From Vibrio caribbeanicus ATCC BAA-2122 (lineage in GTDB: Bacteria; Pseudomonadota; Gammaproteobacteria; Enterobacterales; Vibrionaceae), in contig NZ_AEIU01000069.1 of assembly GCF_000165125.1 (NCBI RefSeq), positions 62,001-126,000 on the forward strand: 64,000 bases of DNA, given 5' to 3'. The position numbers and the translations under genes were made by a program. Below, piece after piece: positions 35,441-45,592 of the stretch. Below the pieces are notes generated by a model, which was given only the letters and a program-made list of their open reading frames with translations, made no database searches and was not told the origin of the DNA. Each line of letters begins with the position of its first letter. Within the stretch, counting starts at the first letter, position 1.

Positions 35441-37081
35441 GACCTGAAAAAATGAGAGCTTTTGTTTCTGATCTTCAGCGAGTTGAGAAAGCTCTTGGCT
35501 CGCTGTTGCAGCTTGCGTGACTCCCGCAACATTTTGGCTCACAAGTTCGTATATATTGCCAAGATTCTGATTGATATCCACTGTGACTTGATTCTGCTCC
35601 TCAGAAGCCAGTGCAACTTGTGCATTTAACGAAGTGAGTTCTGTAATGGAGTGACTTATGTCACCGAGTGCTTCACTGACAACCAGTCCTTGAGCCTGAT
35701 TTTGAGTTAACATATTTAAGCTTGAGCGCATACTGTCATTTGCAAGGCCTGATTGGTTTTGTAGTTCTTCGATAATGGTTTGGATTTCTTGAGTTGACTC
35801 TTGAGTCCTTGCAGCGAGCATGCGTACTTCGTCAGCAACAACGGCGAAACCACGACCTGTATCTCCAGCGCGTGCCGCTTCTATCGCTGCATTGAGAGCG
35901 AGTAAGTTGGTTTGTTCAGAGATGCTTTCAATCACTTCTATGACTTGCCCAATTTGTTCAGACTGTTCTTTTAGGCGATTCACCACTTCAGCAGCCTGTT
36001 TGAGATGAATCGCCATATTTTCACTATCGCGAACATTTTCTTGGAATATTTTGAGACTATTGCGAGCGAGTTTATCCACTTTCATTGAAGCAGAGTCAGC
36101 TAGGTTGGCATTTTGTGACACTTCATGAGCAGTGCCCTCTAGCTGATTTATCGCAGTACTGACTTGCTCGACTTCACTTTTTTCTTGGTCTGAGTTGGCA
36201 CTAGATTGGGTCATTACAGTAGCGAGTTCAGTGGAAGCTGAAGCCACTTCAGAGCTGATTTTTACCAAAGAGTCCATTGTACTTTGTAGCTTTAGAACAG
36301 TTGTGTTGAAGTCGCATGATAGAGCTGACAACTCGTTATTGCCTTCCTCTTCAACACTGATTGTTAAGTTCCCTCGTGCCAGTTCCATCATTGCTTTTTG
36401 CAATACCTTTATTGGTTTGACAATAATTCCTGCAAGTAGCCAGCTCATAGATAATGCAGCAATAAGTACCAAAATCGCGCCTACTATAGATTGCTGTATT
36501 TTGGTGGAATGTTCCTGTTCATTTTCTATCACTTGATTAAAAGCAATGTGATTGAGCTTCTTTGATAGCGTTTCAATTGCTGAAACCATCGTTCTGCCTT
36601 TTTCACGGTACGTTGCCGAGGACTGAATATAATTTTGTTGAAAATCGTCTGAAAGTGTGGGGTTAGAGTGCTTAATTTTCAATAAAGGTAACATAGTACT
36701 GATTGAATAACTGACATAATCTTCAGTCGCAGCTTTCATCGCACGGACTTCGGTTTGCAGACCATCAACAGAATTCAGTGATTCTAGCAGTTTAAGGCTA
36801 TCTTTACGTTTCTCTACCAAGCTTGCTTGTAACTGATCTACATCTTCTGAACGAAATAGGCTGTAAATTGCTTTGATACGCATGCCGTAGGTATTGTCGA
36901 TAATTTGAGTGAGTTCATCTTTGTGGAGAATAAGCTCTTCTGTGGATACAGTGACTTCATGAAAAGTGCTTTTCAAACTATTCGAACTGAGAATGATACC
37001 AACTGTTAATACAGAGAGGGTGGCAATAACAAGTAAGATAATCTGAACTTTTATAGATAAGCCATTGAGAATTTGGCGCAT
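35438..37081 (-). CDS. Methyl-accepting chemotaxis protein
   Basis: Transmembrane chemoreceptor that controls the CheA kinase. TM1 (about 10-32), a periplasmic four-helix-bundle-like sensor (about 33-185), TM2 (about 187-212), HAMP (about 212-265) and a long signalling coiled coil follow. The coil carries the conserved hairpin tip [37 protein letters not shown] (about 375-411). The ligand is unknown. There is no CheR-tethering pentapeptide at the end (KLSFFQV). It stands alone, as chemoreceptors often do in vibrios. Confidence 0.95.
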   Translation of the reverse strand: MRQILNGLSIKVQIILLVIATLSVLTVGIILSSNSLKSTFHEVTVSTEELILHKDELTQIIDNTYGMRIKAIYSLFRSEDVDQLQASLVEKRKDSLKLLESLNSVDGLQTEVRAMKAATEDYVSYSISTMLPLLKIKHSNPTLSDDFQQNYIQSSATYREKGRTMVSAIETLSKKLNHIAFNQVIENEQEHSTKIQQSIVGAILVLIAALSMSWLLAGIIVKPIKVLQKAMMELARGNLTISVEEEGNNELSALSCDFNTTVLKLQSTMDSLVKISSEVASASTELATVMTQSSANSDQEKSEVEQVSTAINQLEGTAHEVSQNANLADSASMKVDKLARNSLKIFQENVRDSENMAIHLKQAAEVVNRLKEQSEQIGQVIEVIESISEQTNLLALNAAIEAARAGDTGRGFAVVADEVRMLAARTQESTQEIQTIIEELQNQSGLANDSMRSSLNMLTQNQAQGLVVSEALGDISHSITELTSLNAQVALASEEQNQVTVDINQNLGNIYELVSQNVAGVTQAATASQELSQLAEDQKQKLSFFQV

Positions 37082-37393
37082 TAAAATCTCTCTATTGATT
37101 TTTTTGTAAATTAAAAAGAAGAGAGTTTAATCACTTTGGTGATTAAGTGAAAGTAAAAAACATAACGAGACATAGAGAAAAAAGTCTAAGAAACAGAATA
37201 ATAGCCAGATTATCGTCTGTTTTATAAAATCGGTAGTCCAATTGCTGTTAGTAACATGACGTCAGCTAAATACAAAAATAACATCTGTCACTTAGGCTTC
37301 AACTAAGTGAAACACAATTGTCATAATTGCACCCTAAAGTGAGCAACGTTCAAAGCAAATACAACGGCAATAACGCCTCTTAAGGAAATTGTG
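37082..37393. other. Intergenic region between chemoreceptor and pstS
   Basis: About 310 bases holding the divergent chemoreceptor and pst promoters. An 8-bp stem TTAATCAC/GTGATTAA (37127-37146) lies upstream of the chemoreceptor. The pst-proximal half carries the candidate PhoB site listed separately. No gene is seen. Confidence 0.45.
37285..37324 (+). promoter_or_regulatory. Candidate PhoB-type region upstream of pstS
   Basis: CTGTCA (37285-37290) and TTGTCAT (37318-37324) resemble Pho-box half-sites (CTGTCAT). They are not at the usual 11-bp period, so the call is weak. A stem CACTTAG/CTAAGTG (37289-37309) lies between them. pst operons are normally activated by PhoB under phosphate limitation. 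Confidence 0.3.
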
Positions 37394-38218
37394 ATGAAAA
37401 AGACAGTAATCGGTGCAATTGCACTTTTTGGTGCAGTGTCAATCGCTCAGGTCTCAGCAAAAGAGACGATTTCTGCAGTCGGCTCAAGTAGTGTGACGCC
37501 TCTTATGGAAGTGTTCTCAGAAACTTATATGAAAACACACAATGATGTGTTTATTGAAGTTCAAGGACCAGGCTCATCAGCTGGTGTTAAGGCAGCAAAA
37601 AATGGAAGTGCTGATCTTGGCATGTCTTCTCGAAACTTAAAAACTTCTGAAAAAGAACCAACCATCAAAGAGCTTACTGTCGCGATGGATGGTATTGCGG
37701 TAGTTGTAAATCCAAAAAATAAGCTCGGAAACCTGACTACTGAGCAAGTCACTTCTATCTACAAAGGCGAAGTTACCAGCTGGAAACAAGTGGGTGGTGA
37801 GGATAAACCTATCGTAGTTGTCACTCGTGACACTGCGTCTGGCACGCGTGGTGCATTTGAAGACATCATGAAACTAAAAAGAAAAATTGCAGGTAAAAAA
37901 GTGTCTGCAATTTCTCAAAGAGCTCAGGTAGCGAATGGAAATGGTGCGTTAAAAACTATGATAGCTTCCAACCCATATGCTATTGGCTATATTTCGTTGG
38001 GAACTGTTGATAAGTCAGTGCATCCACTAGCCATTAATGATGTTCAACCTAGAGTTGACAATGTGAAGAATGGTACTTACAAGGTAGCACGACCATTTCT
38101 TGTTCTTTATCGTGAAGGCCAGGTATCAAAAGAAACACAGCAGTTTTTGGATTGGATGACATCCGAGGAAGCTCAAGGTCTTGTTGATAAAAAAGGCTAT
38201 ATTTCTGTACACCAATAG
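37394..38218 (+). CDS. pstS: Periplasmic phosphate-binding protein PstS
   Basis: High-affinity phosphate-binding component of the Pst ABC importer. The ATG at 37394 (AGGA 8 bases upstream) is preferred to the GTG at 37391. The signal peptide ends near AQVSA. Phosphate-binding signatures are visible: GSSSVTPLME, GPGSSAGVKA, the DLGMSSR segment and RDTASGTRGAFE. At about 274 residues it is the short PstS type common in vibrios, rather than the ~345-residue E. coli type. It is the first gene of pstSCAB. Confidence 0.95.
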   Translation: MKKTVIGAIALFGAVSIAQVSAKETISAVGSSSVTPLMEVFSETYMKTHNDVFIEVQGPGSSAGVKAAKNGSADLGMSSRNLKTSEKEPTIKELTVAMDGIAVVVNPKNKLGNLTTEQVTSIYKGEVTSWKQVGGEDKPIVVVTRDTASGTRGAFEDIMKLKRKIAGKKVSAISQRAQVANGNGALKTMIASNPYAIGYISLGTVDKSVHPLAINDVQPRVDNVKNGTYKVARPFLVLYREGQVSKETQQFLDWMTSEEAQGLVDKKGYISVHQ

Positions 38219-38318
38219 AAACATCTATTTTTTAGATTTAACTTTGCTCGGCCTACTTTTCGGCTGAGCACTTTTAGTTTTATGAACTAATTAAGAGCTT
38301 GATTTATGAGATCTTCAT

Positions 38319-39248
38319 ATGACCATCGCAAATAGTGAACAGATTATGCAAAGTGAAATTAGACCTTTAGCAAAGACTAGTCTGAGGGAAAAGAAACGGG
38401 TTGATTGGCAAGAAAAAGCCTTTCATGCTCTTTTTTTGACGAGTGCCATCATTGGCATTGTATCTCTTGCTGTTATTGCCTATTTCATCATCAAAGAAAG
38501 CATACCTGCTTTTCAAGAAGCAGGAATTTCAGGCATTGTCCTTGGCCAAGATTGGTTGCCTCCCGCACTCTATGGTGTAGCTACCATGATAGTGGCATCT
38601 TTGGTATCTACGTTGGGTGCAGTATTGGTCGGTGTCCCAATTGGTGTATTAACTGCAATATATATTGCTGAACTCGCCCCGAAGAGTATCGCTAATGTCA
38701 TTAGGCCCGCTGTAGAACTTCTTGCGGGGATCCCTTCGGTGGTTTATGGGTTCTTTGGCTTAATTATTATTGTTCCACTGATCCAAGAGATTTTTTCCGT
38801 TCCAGCAGGCAATACAATTTTGGCAGGCATAATTGTACTTGGCGTTATGATTTTACCAACGGTAATAACCGTCTCCGAGACTTCAATCAGAGCCGTCCCT
38901 AAATCTTATAAAGAAGGGTCTCTCGCGCTTGGTGCGTCAAAAATCTACACGATATTCCAGTTACTAGTTCCTGCAGCACGAAGCGGCATAATGACCGGTG
39001 TTATTCTTGGCATCGGCCGAGCTTTAGGTGAAACGATGGCAATTATTATGGTGATGGGCAACGCACCTGCAATGCCTGAGGGTATTTTAGACTCCGCGCG
39101 TACGCTCACTGCAAATATCGCGATAGAAATGTCATACGCGAGCGGCGTTCACGCAAACGCCCTTTATGCTACAGGAGTTGTTTTACTGATTTTCATCATG
39201 TCACTCAATGCAATCCTTCTTTATTTAAATCGGGAGAAAGCGAGGTAA
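38319..39248 (+). CDS. pstC: Phosphate ABC transporter permease PstC
   Basis: Inner-membrane permease of the Pst importer, paired with PstA. About six transmembrane helices are present, with the BPD permease motif EGSLALGASKIYTIFQLLVPAARSGIMTG near residue 205. The 309-residue length is normal. It lies 100 bp after pstS, a gap with an A/T-rich stretch and a weak stem (GCTCGGCCTA/CGGCTGAGC area), which often lets PstS be made in excess. It is 5 bp before pstA. Confidence 0.95.
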   Translation: MTIANSEQIMQSEIRPLAKTSLREKKRVDWQEKAFHALFLTSAIIGIVSLAVIAYFIIKESIPAFQEAGISGIVLGQDWLPPALYGVATMIVASLVSTLGAVLVGVPIGVLTAIYIAELAPKSIANVIRPAVELLAGIPSVVYGFFGLIIIVPLIQEIFSVPAGNTILAGIIVLGVMILPTVITVSETSIRAVPKSYKEGSLALGASKIYTIFQLLVPAARSGIMTGVILGIGRALGETMAIIMVMGNAPAMPEGILDSARTLTANIAIEMSYASGVHANALYATGVVLLIFIMSLNAILLYLNREKAR

Positions 39249-39253
39249 TCTTT

Positions 39254-40153
39254 ATGTTAAGTAATAATAAAGAAACATGTGTTTCCGAGATGGAATTGAT
39301 GAAGCTAAAACAAGCTCGCCAAAATAAAGATAAGATCCTTCATGGATTGGTATGGTTCGCAGCGGCCGTGACCGTAGGGTTTTTATTCTGGATTATTTGG
39401 TACATCCTTTCCAATGGTCTAAAGCATGTTGATTGGAATTTTGTGACTGACAATTATACTCGTACCGGTGAAGAACAAGGTATTTTCCCGATGATCATTT
39501 CAACCGTTTATATGGTTATCGCATCTATCGCAGTTGCAGCTCCTCTGGGGATAATGACGGCAATTTATCTTACTGAATACGCAAAAGTAGGTAGTAAACT
39601 TGTCAAAGTCATTCGATTTTGCACCGAGTCTTTGGCTGGGATACCCTCGATAATATTCGGTCTTTTTGGTATGACATTCTTTGTTGCGATACTTGGACTT
39701 GGGTTCTCAATTCTATCAGGTGCGTTGACGTTGAGTATTTTGATTCTACCTGTGATTATCCGAACAACTGAAGAAGCCTTGATGTCAGTTCCCCAAACAT
39801 ATAGAGAGGGTTCATTTGGTCTAGGGGCATCTAAAATTTATACAGTATGGCGGCTCATACTGCCTAGCGCAATGCCAGGTATTTTGACGTCAGTAATACT
39901 GAGTATTGGCCGAGTTATCGGAGAATCCGCTCCCGTCTTTTTAACCGCAGGTATGGTTGCGCGTATACCCGAGTCTTTGCTTGACTCCGGTAGAACGTTG
40001 ACCGTCCATCTCTACAAGCTAACAACTGAATTATTTACAATCGATGAGTGGAATCAGGCATATGGTACTGCCACTGTTTTGATCGTCGTTGTGTTAGCCA
40101 TTAATACAATTACTAAGTTGATTGCGCGTCGTTTCAATACAGCCAGCTATTGA
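39254..40153 (+). CDS. pstA: Phosphate ABC transporter permease PstA
   Basis: Second permease of the Pst importer. Six predicted helices and the permease motif REGSFGLGASKIYTVWRLILPSAMPGILT (about 185-213) identify it. The 299-residue length is typical. The ATG has GAGG upstream. It is followed by pstB after 36 bp, so the three genes are translated as a unit. Confidence 0.95.
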   Translation: MLSNNKETCVSEMELMKLKQARQNKDKILHGLVWFAAAVTVGFLFWIIWYILSNGLKHVDWNFVTDNYTRTGEEQGIFPMIISTVYMVIASIAVAAPLGIMTAIYLTEYAKVGSKLVKVIRFCTESLAGIPSIIFGLFGMTFFVAILGLGFSILSGALTLSILILPVIIRTTEEALMSVPQTYREGSFGLGASKIYTVWRLILPSAMPGILTSVILSIGRVIGESAPVFLTAGMVARIPESLLDSGRTLTVHLYKLTTELFTIDEWNQAYGTATVLIVVVLAINTITKLIARRFNTASY

Positions 40154-40189
40154 GTTTAGTGTTTTAAAAGTTAACAATTGAGAGAAGAT

Positions 40190-40939
40190 ATGAATAAGTT
40201 TAATATTGAAAACCTAGACCTTTTCTATGGTGACAATCAGGCGCTAAAATCAATAAACCTTCCAGTTCCCGAGCGACAAGTAACTGCACTAATAGGCCCT
40301 TCTGGGTGCGGAAAATCAACGCTGCTACGTTGTTTAAATCGTATGAATGACCTTATTGAAGGTGTGAGGATAACCGGACGTCTAGAGATGGATGGGCATG
40401 ATATTTATGGGAATATTGATGTCGCTGACTTAAGAATTAAGGTCGGTATGGTCTTTCAAAAGCCTAATCCATTTCCAATGAGCATTTATGAAAATGTCGC
40501 CTATGGCCTAAGAGCACAAGGTATCAAAGATAAGAAATATATTGACCAGGTTGTTGAGCAATCTCTTCGCGGTGCAGCTTTATGGGATGAAGTGAAGGAG
40601 CGTTTAAAATCTCACGCTTTCGGGCTTTCTGGAGGACAGCAGCAACGTTTATGTATTGCTCGCACTATTGCTATGGAACCCGATGTCATTTTGATGGATG
40701 AACCAACTTCGGCATTGGATCCGATAGCAACCCATAAAATCGAAGAGTTAATGGAAGAACTAAAGAAAAACTACACGATAGTCATTGTTACTCATTCAAT
40801 GCAGCAGGCTCGAAGAATTTCGGACAGAACAGCATTTTTCTTGATGGGCGAGCTTGTTGAACACAACGAGACCAATGTGATTTTTAGTGAGCCACAAGAT
40901 GACCGCACGCGAGGTTATGTCAATGGTGATTTTGGATAG
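40190..40939 (+). CDS. pstB: Phosphate ABC transporter ATPase PstB
   Basis: ATPase that powers phosphate import through PstCA. Walker [11 protein letters not shown]-loop [21 protein letters not shown], signature LSGGQQQRL, Walker [14 protein letters not shown] and H-loop VTHS are all intact. The ATG at 40190 is preferred over the TTG at 40178 because GAGAG lies just before it. No phoU follows, although pst operons commonly end with it. The next gene is 450 bp away and belongs to a polysaccharide cluster. Confidence 0.96.
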   Translation: MNKFNIENLDLFYGDNQALKSINLPVPERQVTALIGPSGCGKSTLLRCLNRMNDLIEGVRITGRLEMDGHDIYGNIDVADLRIKVGMVFQKPNPFPMSIYENVAYGLRAQGIKDKKYIDQVVEQSLRGAALWDEVKERLKSHAFGLSGGQQQRLCIARTIAMEPDVILMDEPTSALDPIATHKIEELMEELKKNYTIVIVTHSMQQARRISDRTAFFLMGELVEHNETNVIFSEPQDDRTRGYVNGDFG

Positions 40940-41395
40940 GAACACACGAATTAATTTCAGGGTGTAAGAGCATAGTATTGCCACGGGGCTCAGAATAGCA
41001 GAAACAACGAGCCTTTTCCGGGACCTATATGGTCATCGATACTGTGACGTGTTTCCGCGGAACGAGTTGGCCTGACTTTTAGGTGTGTTTTGCTTTTTTA
41101 TTATAACTATAAGCGATGGACTTTTGCCCCAGTATTGGGGCTTTTTTATTTCTGATACAAATTTAATTAATTCTTACCATTTACTCATATAAAAATGAAC
41201 TTTTATTCATAATTGAGAAACCATCTCAACAATAAGATTATCAAATATCTCAAAAAAAAGAATCTAAATATAAAAGAATAAATTGATATTCTTTTTTCTA
41301 ATGAAAAACAGCATGATATAAATTATCAGTAAAACAAGATATAACTCGAAAATAATTTAATTTTTGATTAAAAATTGACCTAAAGTTGGCAGACT
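40940..41395. other. Intergenic region before the polysaccharide operon, possible small RNA
   Basis: About 456 bases. The first 190 have mixed composition with short stems (GGCTC/GAGCC at about 40986-41012 followed by TTTT; TTCCGCGGAA near 41055) and end in a strong terminator at 41126-41147. This stretch could be the pstB 3' UTR or an independent small RNA. The remaining 250 bases are very AT-rich and should hold the polysaccharide promoter. The ops/JUMPstart element often found before such operons was not seen. Confidence 0.45.
41126..41147 (+). terminator. Intrinsic terminator ahead of the polysaccharide operon
   Basis: GCCCC (41126-41130) pairs with GGGGC (41137-41141), followed by TTTTTT. 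It lies about 190 bases after the pstB stop and 250 bases before the polysaccharide operon, so it separates the two units. Confidence 0.8.
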
Positions 41396-42796
41396 ATGAA
41401 AGAAATTAGCGTAATAAAAAGTCATGGAGAGGAAGATATACTTATTTATCGCTTAGTTGATATATTTATAATGCTAGTTTCTTTCCTATTAATATCATAC
41501 CTTTACTTAGGTAGTTGGCCCAAAAATTACATATTGGCCATGGCTGTAACAATTGTTATTTTTGTCATTAACTCTGAGTTAGTAGGGCTGTATAATTCAA
41601 AAAATTATCAATATCTAAAATATATTCTTACAAAAATAGTAATTTCTTGGTTGTGCACAATTGCTTTATTGTTAGCTATTGCATTCGGAATAAAGGTCAC
41701 AGAGTCATATTCAAGATTCGTAATGGGAGTTTGGCTTTTTTTTGTTCCTTGTACTTTATTTTTATATCGTTTTTTCTATTTAATTAAGTGCTCTCGTTCT
41801 GTAGACCAATGCTACACGCAAAAGTGTATTATTATTGGTGCAACGCATGCAGGTCTTGCCCTAGCTAATGAGATAGAGTCCACACCTTCGTTAGGTTTAA
41901 AGCTTTTTGGTTTATTTGATGACCGAACTCCTGAGCGATTATTTGAAAATAGTAAATACCGTACCGTTCATGGAAATATTGATGAAGCTGTTGCGCTTGC
42001 AAAGGATCGAAGTTTTAGACATGTTTATGTTGCCCTTCCGATGAATGCCTCCAATAGGATTAAGTCAATTATCGATGCTTTTTCAGACAGCACAGCAAAT
42101 GTATATATAGTCCCTGATTTTTTTACGTTTGATCTTATCCAGTCGAGGTGGCGAAATGTAGGCAATGTTCCTACCCTCAGTATCCACGATACACCATTTA
42201 ATGGAATGTCAAGATTAGTAAAAAGAATAGAAGATATAGTTTTATCGACATGTATTTTAATATTAATTAGCCCAGTTCTATTATTTGTTGCTTTGGGAGT
42301 GAGGAGCTCTTCCCCTGGACCAATCATTTTTAAACAAAATCGTTATGGCATTGATGGCCAGCAAATTAAAGTCTGGAAATTCCGTTCGATGACAACTCTC
42401 GATAATGGAAGTGAGGTAAAACAGGCTACCAAGAGTGATCCACGCATCACCAAGTTTGGTGCTTTTATTCGGCGGACTTCGCTAGATGAACTCCCCCAAT
42501 TTATTAATGTACTACAAGGCAGAATGTCTATCGTTGGACCAAGACCACATGCAGTGGCGCACAATGAGCAATATCGCCTAATCGTTGATAAGTACATGCT
42601 AAGGCATAAAGTTAAGCCCGGTATAACAGGATGGGCTCAGGTAAATGGTTACCGAGGTGAGACAGATACGATAGATAAAATGGAAAAACGAATTGAATTT
42701 GACCTCACTTATATTAGGAATTGGTCACTCGGTTTAGATATAAAGATTATTTTGATGACTCTTACTAAGGGCATCTTCAGCGATACAGCTTATTAG
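41396..42796 (+). CDS. Undecaprenyl-phosphate sugar phosphotransferase (WcaJ-type)
   Basis: Starts the polysaccharide repeat unit by moving a hexose 1-phosphate, probably glucose, onto undecaprenyl phosphate. Four N-terminal transmembrane helices, a Rossmann-like CoA-binding middle (IIIGATHAGLALANEIE, about 140-260) and one more helix precede the catalytic C-terminal domain. That domain carries KVWKFRSM, RTSLDELPQFINVLQG, MSIVGPRP and KPGITGWAQVNGYRGET. The 466-residue length matches the PHPT family. It is the first gene of a 15-gene plus-strand operon with low GC content. Confidence 0.93.
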   Translation: MKEISVIKSHGEEDILIYRLVDIFIMLVSFLLISYLYLGSWPKNYILAMAVTIVIFVINSELVGLYNSKNYQYLKYILTKIVISWLCTIALLLAIAFGIKVTESYSRFVMGVWLFFVPCTLFLYRFFYLIKCSRSVDQCYTQKCIIIGATHAGLALANEIESTPSLGLKLFGLFDDRTPERLFENSKYRTVHGNIDEAVALAKDRSFRHVYVALPMNASNRIKSIIDAFSDSTANVYIVPDFFTFDLIQSRWRNVGNVPTLSIHDTPFNGMSRLVKRIEDIVLSTCILILISPVLLFVALGVRSSSPGPIIFKQNRYGIDGQQIKVWKFRSMTTLDNGSEVKQATKSDPRITKFGAFIRRTSLDELPQFINVLQGRMSIVGPRPHAVAHNEQYRLIVDKYMLRHKVKPGITGWAQVNGYRGETDTIDKMEKRIEFDLTYIRNWSLGLDIKIILMTLTKGIFSDTAY

Positions 42797-42813
42797 AGAC
42801 TGGTGTATTTATT

Positions 42814-43392
42814 ATGATTAGAGTATTAAGTCTCGTAGTATTTTTATTGATTATGTCTTTGCGATCATCCTACGCAAATGAGAAATACCAACTCAGTGCA
42901 GGTGATGTTATAAGAATTTCTGTGTATGGAGAACAGGATTTATCAATTGATAGTGTAAAAATTGATGATAGAGAGGCTTTTGATTATCCATATCTGGGAG
43001 AGATAGATCTTAGTGGTAAGACATTAAATGAGATAAAAAATATTATCTATTCAGGTCTAAAGGGTGATTATTTAGTTGATCCTAAAGTTAGCGTCTCGAT
43101 AGTAAAATATCGAAATATTTATGTAAATGGGATGGTTAATAAGCCTGGTGGTTATGAATATCAACCAGGTCTGACTGTTCAGAAAGCAATATCACTTTCC
43201 GGTGGTGTGATAAGTAAATACCGAAGAAGCGCTAAAATCTATCATATCAAAGCGTCAGAGTTTAAGAAATACAAAGACTATTCACAAGATGAGTTGATCA
43301 ATAAGTTTGAGTTAGATATGAAAAATGAAGCAGCATCTCATAGCATTATTAACTCTGGCGATACAATCTATGTAATTGCGTCTTTTTGGTAA
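42814..43392 (+). CDS. Short Wza-like polysaccharide export protein
   Basis: Periplasmic polysaccharide export protein. After a signal peptide (ending near SSYA) comes a Poly_export domain (YQLSAGDVIRISVYGEQDLS, about 25-100) and an SLBB-type domain (NIYVNGMVNKPGGYEYQPGLTVQKAISLSGG, about 105-150). At 192 residues it is about half of Wza, lacks the lipobox cysteine, and lacks the C-terminal helix that forms the outer-membrane pore. It may need a separate outer-membrane protein. It starts 17 bp after the sugar-phosphate transferase and overlaps or abuts the Wzc-like gene. Confidence 0.88.
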   Translation: MIRVLSLVVFLLIMSLRSSYANEKYQLSAGDVIRISVYGEQDLSIDSVKIDDREAFDYPYLGEIDLSGKTLNEIKNIIYSGLKGDYLVDPKVSVSIVKYRNIYVNGMVNKPGGYEYQPGLTVQKAISLSGGVISKYRRSAKIYHIKASEFKKYKDYSQDELINKFELDMKNEAASHSIINSGDTIYVIASFW

Positions 43393-43423
43393 GCTTCAAC
43401 AAATTATTATCAAGGATATATTT

Positions 43424-45571
43424 TTGAAAGTTGGGATAAATGATAATCCTCAGAGTGAGGAGCCTGTTATTGACTTAGGAAAATACTTAGCTCTTATTTT
43501 GAGGAATAAATATAGAATTTTATTATTTTCGGTAGTGTGTACGATTGTTTCATTTATATATATATCCAATGTAACTCAGACTTATACGGCCACTGCAACA
43601 TTAATTTTAGAGACCGAGGCTAAGAAAGCAGTTTCAATAGAGGAAGTTGTCGGAATTGACCCAAGTCAAAAAGGTTATTTCAAAACTCAACTGGAGATCT
43701 TAAAAAGCCGAAGAATTGGTATGAGAGTAATCGAAAAGCTCAACCTATATAAGCAACCAGAGTTTAACTCATCTCTTGTTACTACGACCTCGCCAATCAA
43801 CCTTGTTAAAGGAAAAATTAAGGCATGGATGAGATCATTAACAAATGATGTTGAGAGCATTCCTTCTGATAAAGAATTACAAGAAAAGCTGAGCTATAAG
43901 ATCTTTGAGAAGTATCGTAGTCTGCTGCATGTAGAAGCTGTACCAAAAACCCACCTTGTAAAAATCCATTTCACTTCACGTGATCCTAAAATAGCGTCCC
44001 AAATAGCAAACGCGATTGGTGAGGCGTATATAGAAGAAAATATATATTCACGCCTAGATGCAACCAGACAAACATCAGGCTGGATTTCTAGTAGACTGAA
44101 GGAATTACGGCAAGAATTGGTTGCATCAGAAGAGATTTTAACCCAATTTCTTACGGAAAATCGTTTGATTGATGATGAAGGTATCGACAATCAAATAAGT
44201 AATTCGATCAATGAACTCAGTTTTAAATTGAATTCTATTGTCGAGAACAGAGTAGCGTTAGAGGCAAAATTTAACACGATTTCAAATGCAGATAGCTACA
44301 CTCCACTTCTCGGTCAAATATCCGAACACCCGCGAATCCTTGCACTTAAAGCTGATCTAGCCAGAGCAGAACAAGAGATCAGCCAATTGTCGAAACGATA
44401 CGGTCCTAAACATGATGCAATGAAAGCACAAACTGTGCGCCGCGATAATGTACTTGAAGAGTTAAACAGACAAATTAAGCTTGTGATCGCGGGACTAGGT
44501 AAAGACCTAGAAGCGATGAAAGTACAAGAGTCAATGCTGAATAATGAACTAAAACAAAAGAAAGATGAATTTCACAGACTTTCTGTTGTTAAAAGGCAAT
44601 ATGAAGCTCTGAAAACTGAAGCGGAGACGAATAAGAATATACTCAATGTATTCTTGAATCGATATAAAGAGACAACCGCAACATTAGATTTTCACTCAGA
44701 AAATGCACGTTTCACTGATTTGGCTGTTGTTCCAATGTTCCCATCAAAGCCAAATAAAAAACTCGTAGTTTTAATCTCTACAGCCCTTTCGTTATTGGCT
44801 GCTTCGGCTGCAGTTATCGCTATGGATATCTTAAGGAACACAATAGAGTCGGTAAAACATTATGAAGAGAGGACTGGGACATTACCGTTAGCAGGCATTC
44901 CAAATATTGGAAGCAAGACACCTATAAAGTCGATATTTAAAAATCTGAAAACTATTGAAGGCTCGAATCTGCTGGAGTCTCTCCATGATATAAAGATAAA
45001 CCTCTCTTTATCAGATACAAAGAAAAAGTATAAAACAACGGTTATTACCTCATCATTGGCTGGGGAAGGTAAAACGTTAGTATCTGTTGGTCTTTCATCG
45101 GTCTTTAGTCAAACAGAAAAAACTCTATTAATAGATGCAAATCTAAGAAATCCAAGTATTGGTGAATATTATAATCTAGATCAATCAAGAGCGGGTTGGT
45201 CAAATTATCTTCTCGAAGAAATAACGTTATCTAATTGTATTTTTGAGCAAGGAGAAAATTATCCGGATATTTTATTGGTTGGCAATATGCGCGTAAACCC
45301 ACAAGAGGTATTAAGCTCTCTAAAGTTTGAAGAAATGATTTCTGAACTTGAGAGTAAATATGACCGGATTATTATTGATACACCTCCAACATTGGTAGTA
45401 AATGATAGCTTAATTATTTCCAAAATGTGTAACAATGTTGTTATTGTTTTACAAAGCAATAATACAAGGTTGCAAAGCCTACGAAATGTAATTGCAAAAT
45501 TTAAAAAACATGAAGTAAATGTAAGTGGAGTAGTTGTCAATAAAATAAATAAGCGATTCTTTGCCTCCTAA
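43424..45571 (+). CDS. Wzc-like polysaccharide co-polymerase with BY-kinase-like domain
   Basis: Inner-membrane chain-length and export regulator. The TTG at 43424 is preferred because AAGGA lies 7 bases before it. A frame start at 43376 would overlap wza by 17 bases. A Wzz domain with two membrane helices (near 20-40 and 455-475) and a long periplasmic coiled coil precedes a cytoplasmic kinase-type domain (about 520-716). That domain has Walker A SLAGEGKT, Walker A' LLIDANLRNPS and Walker B IIIDTPP. The usual tyrosine-rich C-terminal tail is absent: the protein ends NKINKRFFAS. Autophosphorylation of such a tail therefore cannot control it. Confidence 0.9.
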   Translation: MKVGINDNPQSEEPVIDLGKYLALILRNKYRILLFSVVCTIVSFIYISNVTQTYTATATLILETEAKKAVSIEEVVGIDPSQKGYFKTQLEILKSRRIGMRVIEKLNLYKQPEFNSSLVTTTSPINLVKGKIKAWMRSLTNDVESIPSDKELQEKLSYKIFEKYRSLLHVEAVPKTHLVKIHFTSRDPKIASQIANAIGEAYIEENIYSRLDATRQTSGWISSRLKELRQELVASEEILTQFLTENRLIDDEGIDNQISNSINELSFKLNSIVENRVALEAKFNTISNADSYTPLLGQISEHPRILALKADLARAEQEISQLSKRYGPKHDAMKAQTVRRDNVLEELNRQIKLVIAGLGKDLEAMKVQESMLNNELKQKKDEFHRLSVVKRQYEALKTEAETNKNILNVFLNRYKETTATLDFHSENARFTDLAVVPMFPSKPNKKLVVLISTALSLLAASAAVIAMDILRNTIESVKHYEERTGTLPLAGIPNIGSKTPIKSIFKNLKTIEGSNLLESLHDIKINLSLSDTKKKYKTTVITSSLAGEGKTLVSVGLSSVFSQTEKTLLIDANLRNPSIGEYYNLDQSRAGWSNYLLEEITLSNCIFEQGENYPDILLVGNMRVNPQEVLSSLKFEEMISELESKYDRIIIDTPPTLVVNDSLIISKMCNNVVIVLQSNNTRLQSLRNVIAKFKKHEVNVSGVVVNKINKRFFAS

Positions 45572-45592
45572 ACTATGAAAAGAATTTAAATT

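Noticed and set aside
40940-41395. Search for a JUMPstart/ops element before the polysaccharide operon
   Set aside because: No GGCGGTAGC-like core was found on the plus strand in this interval.
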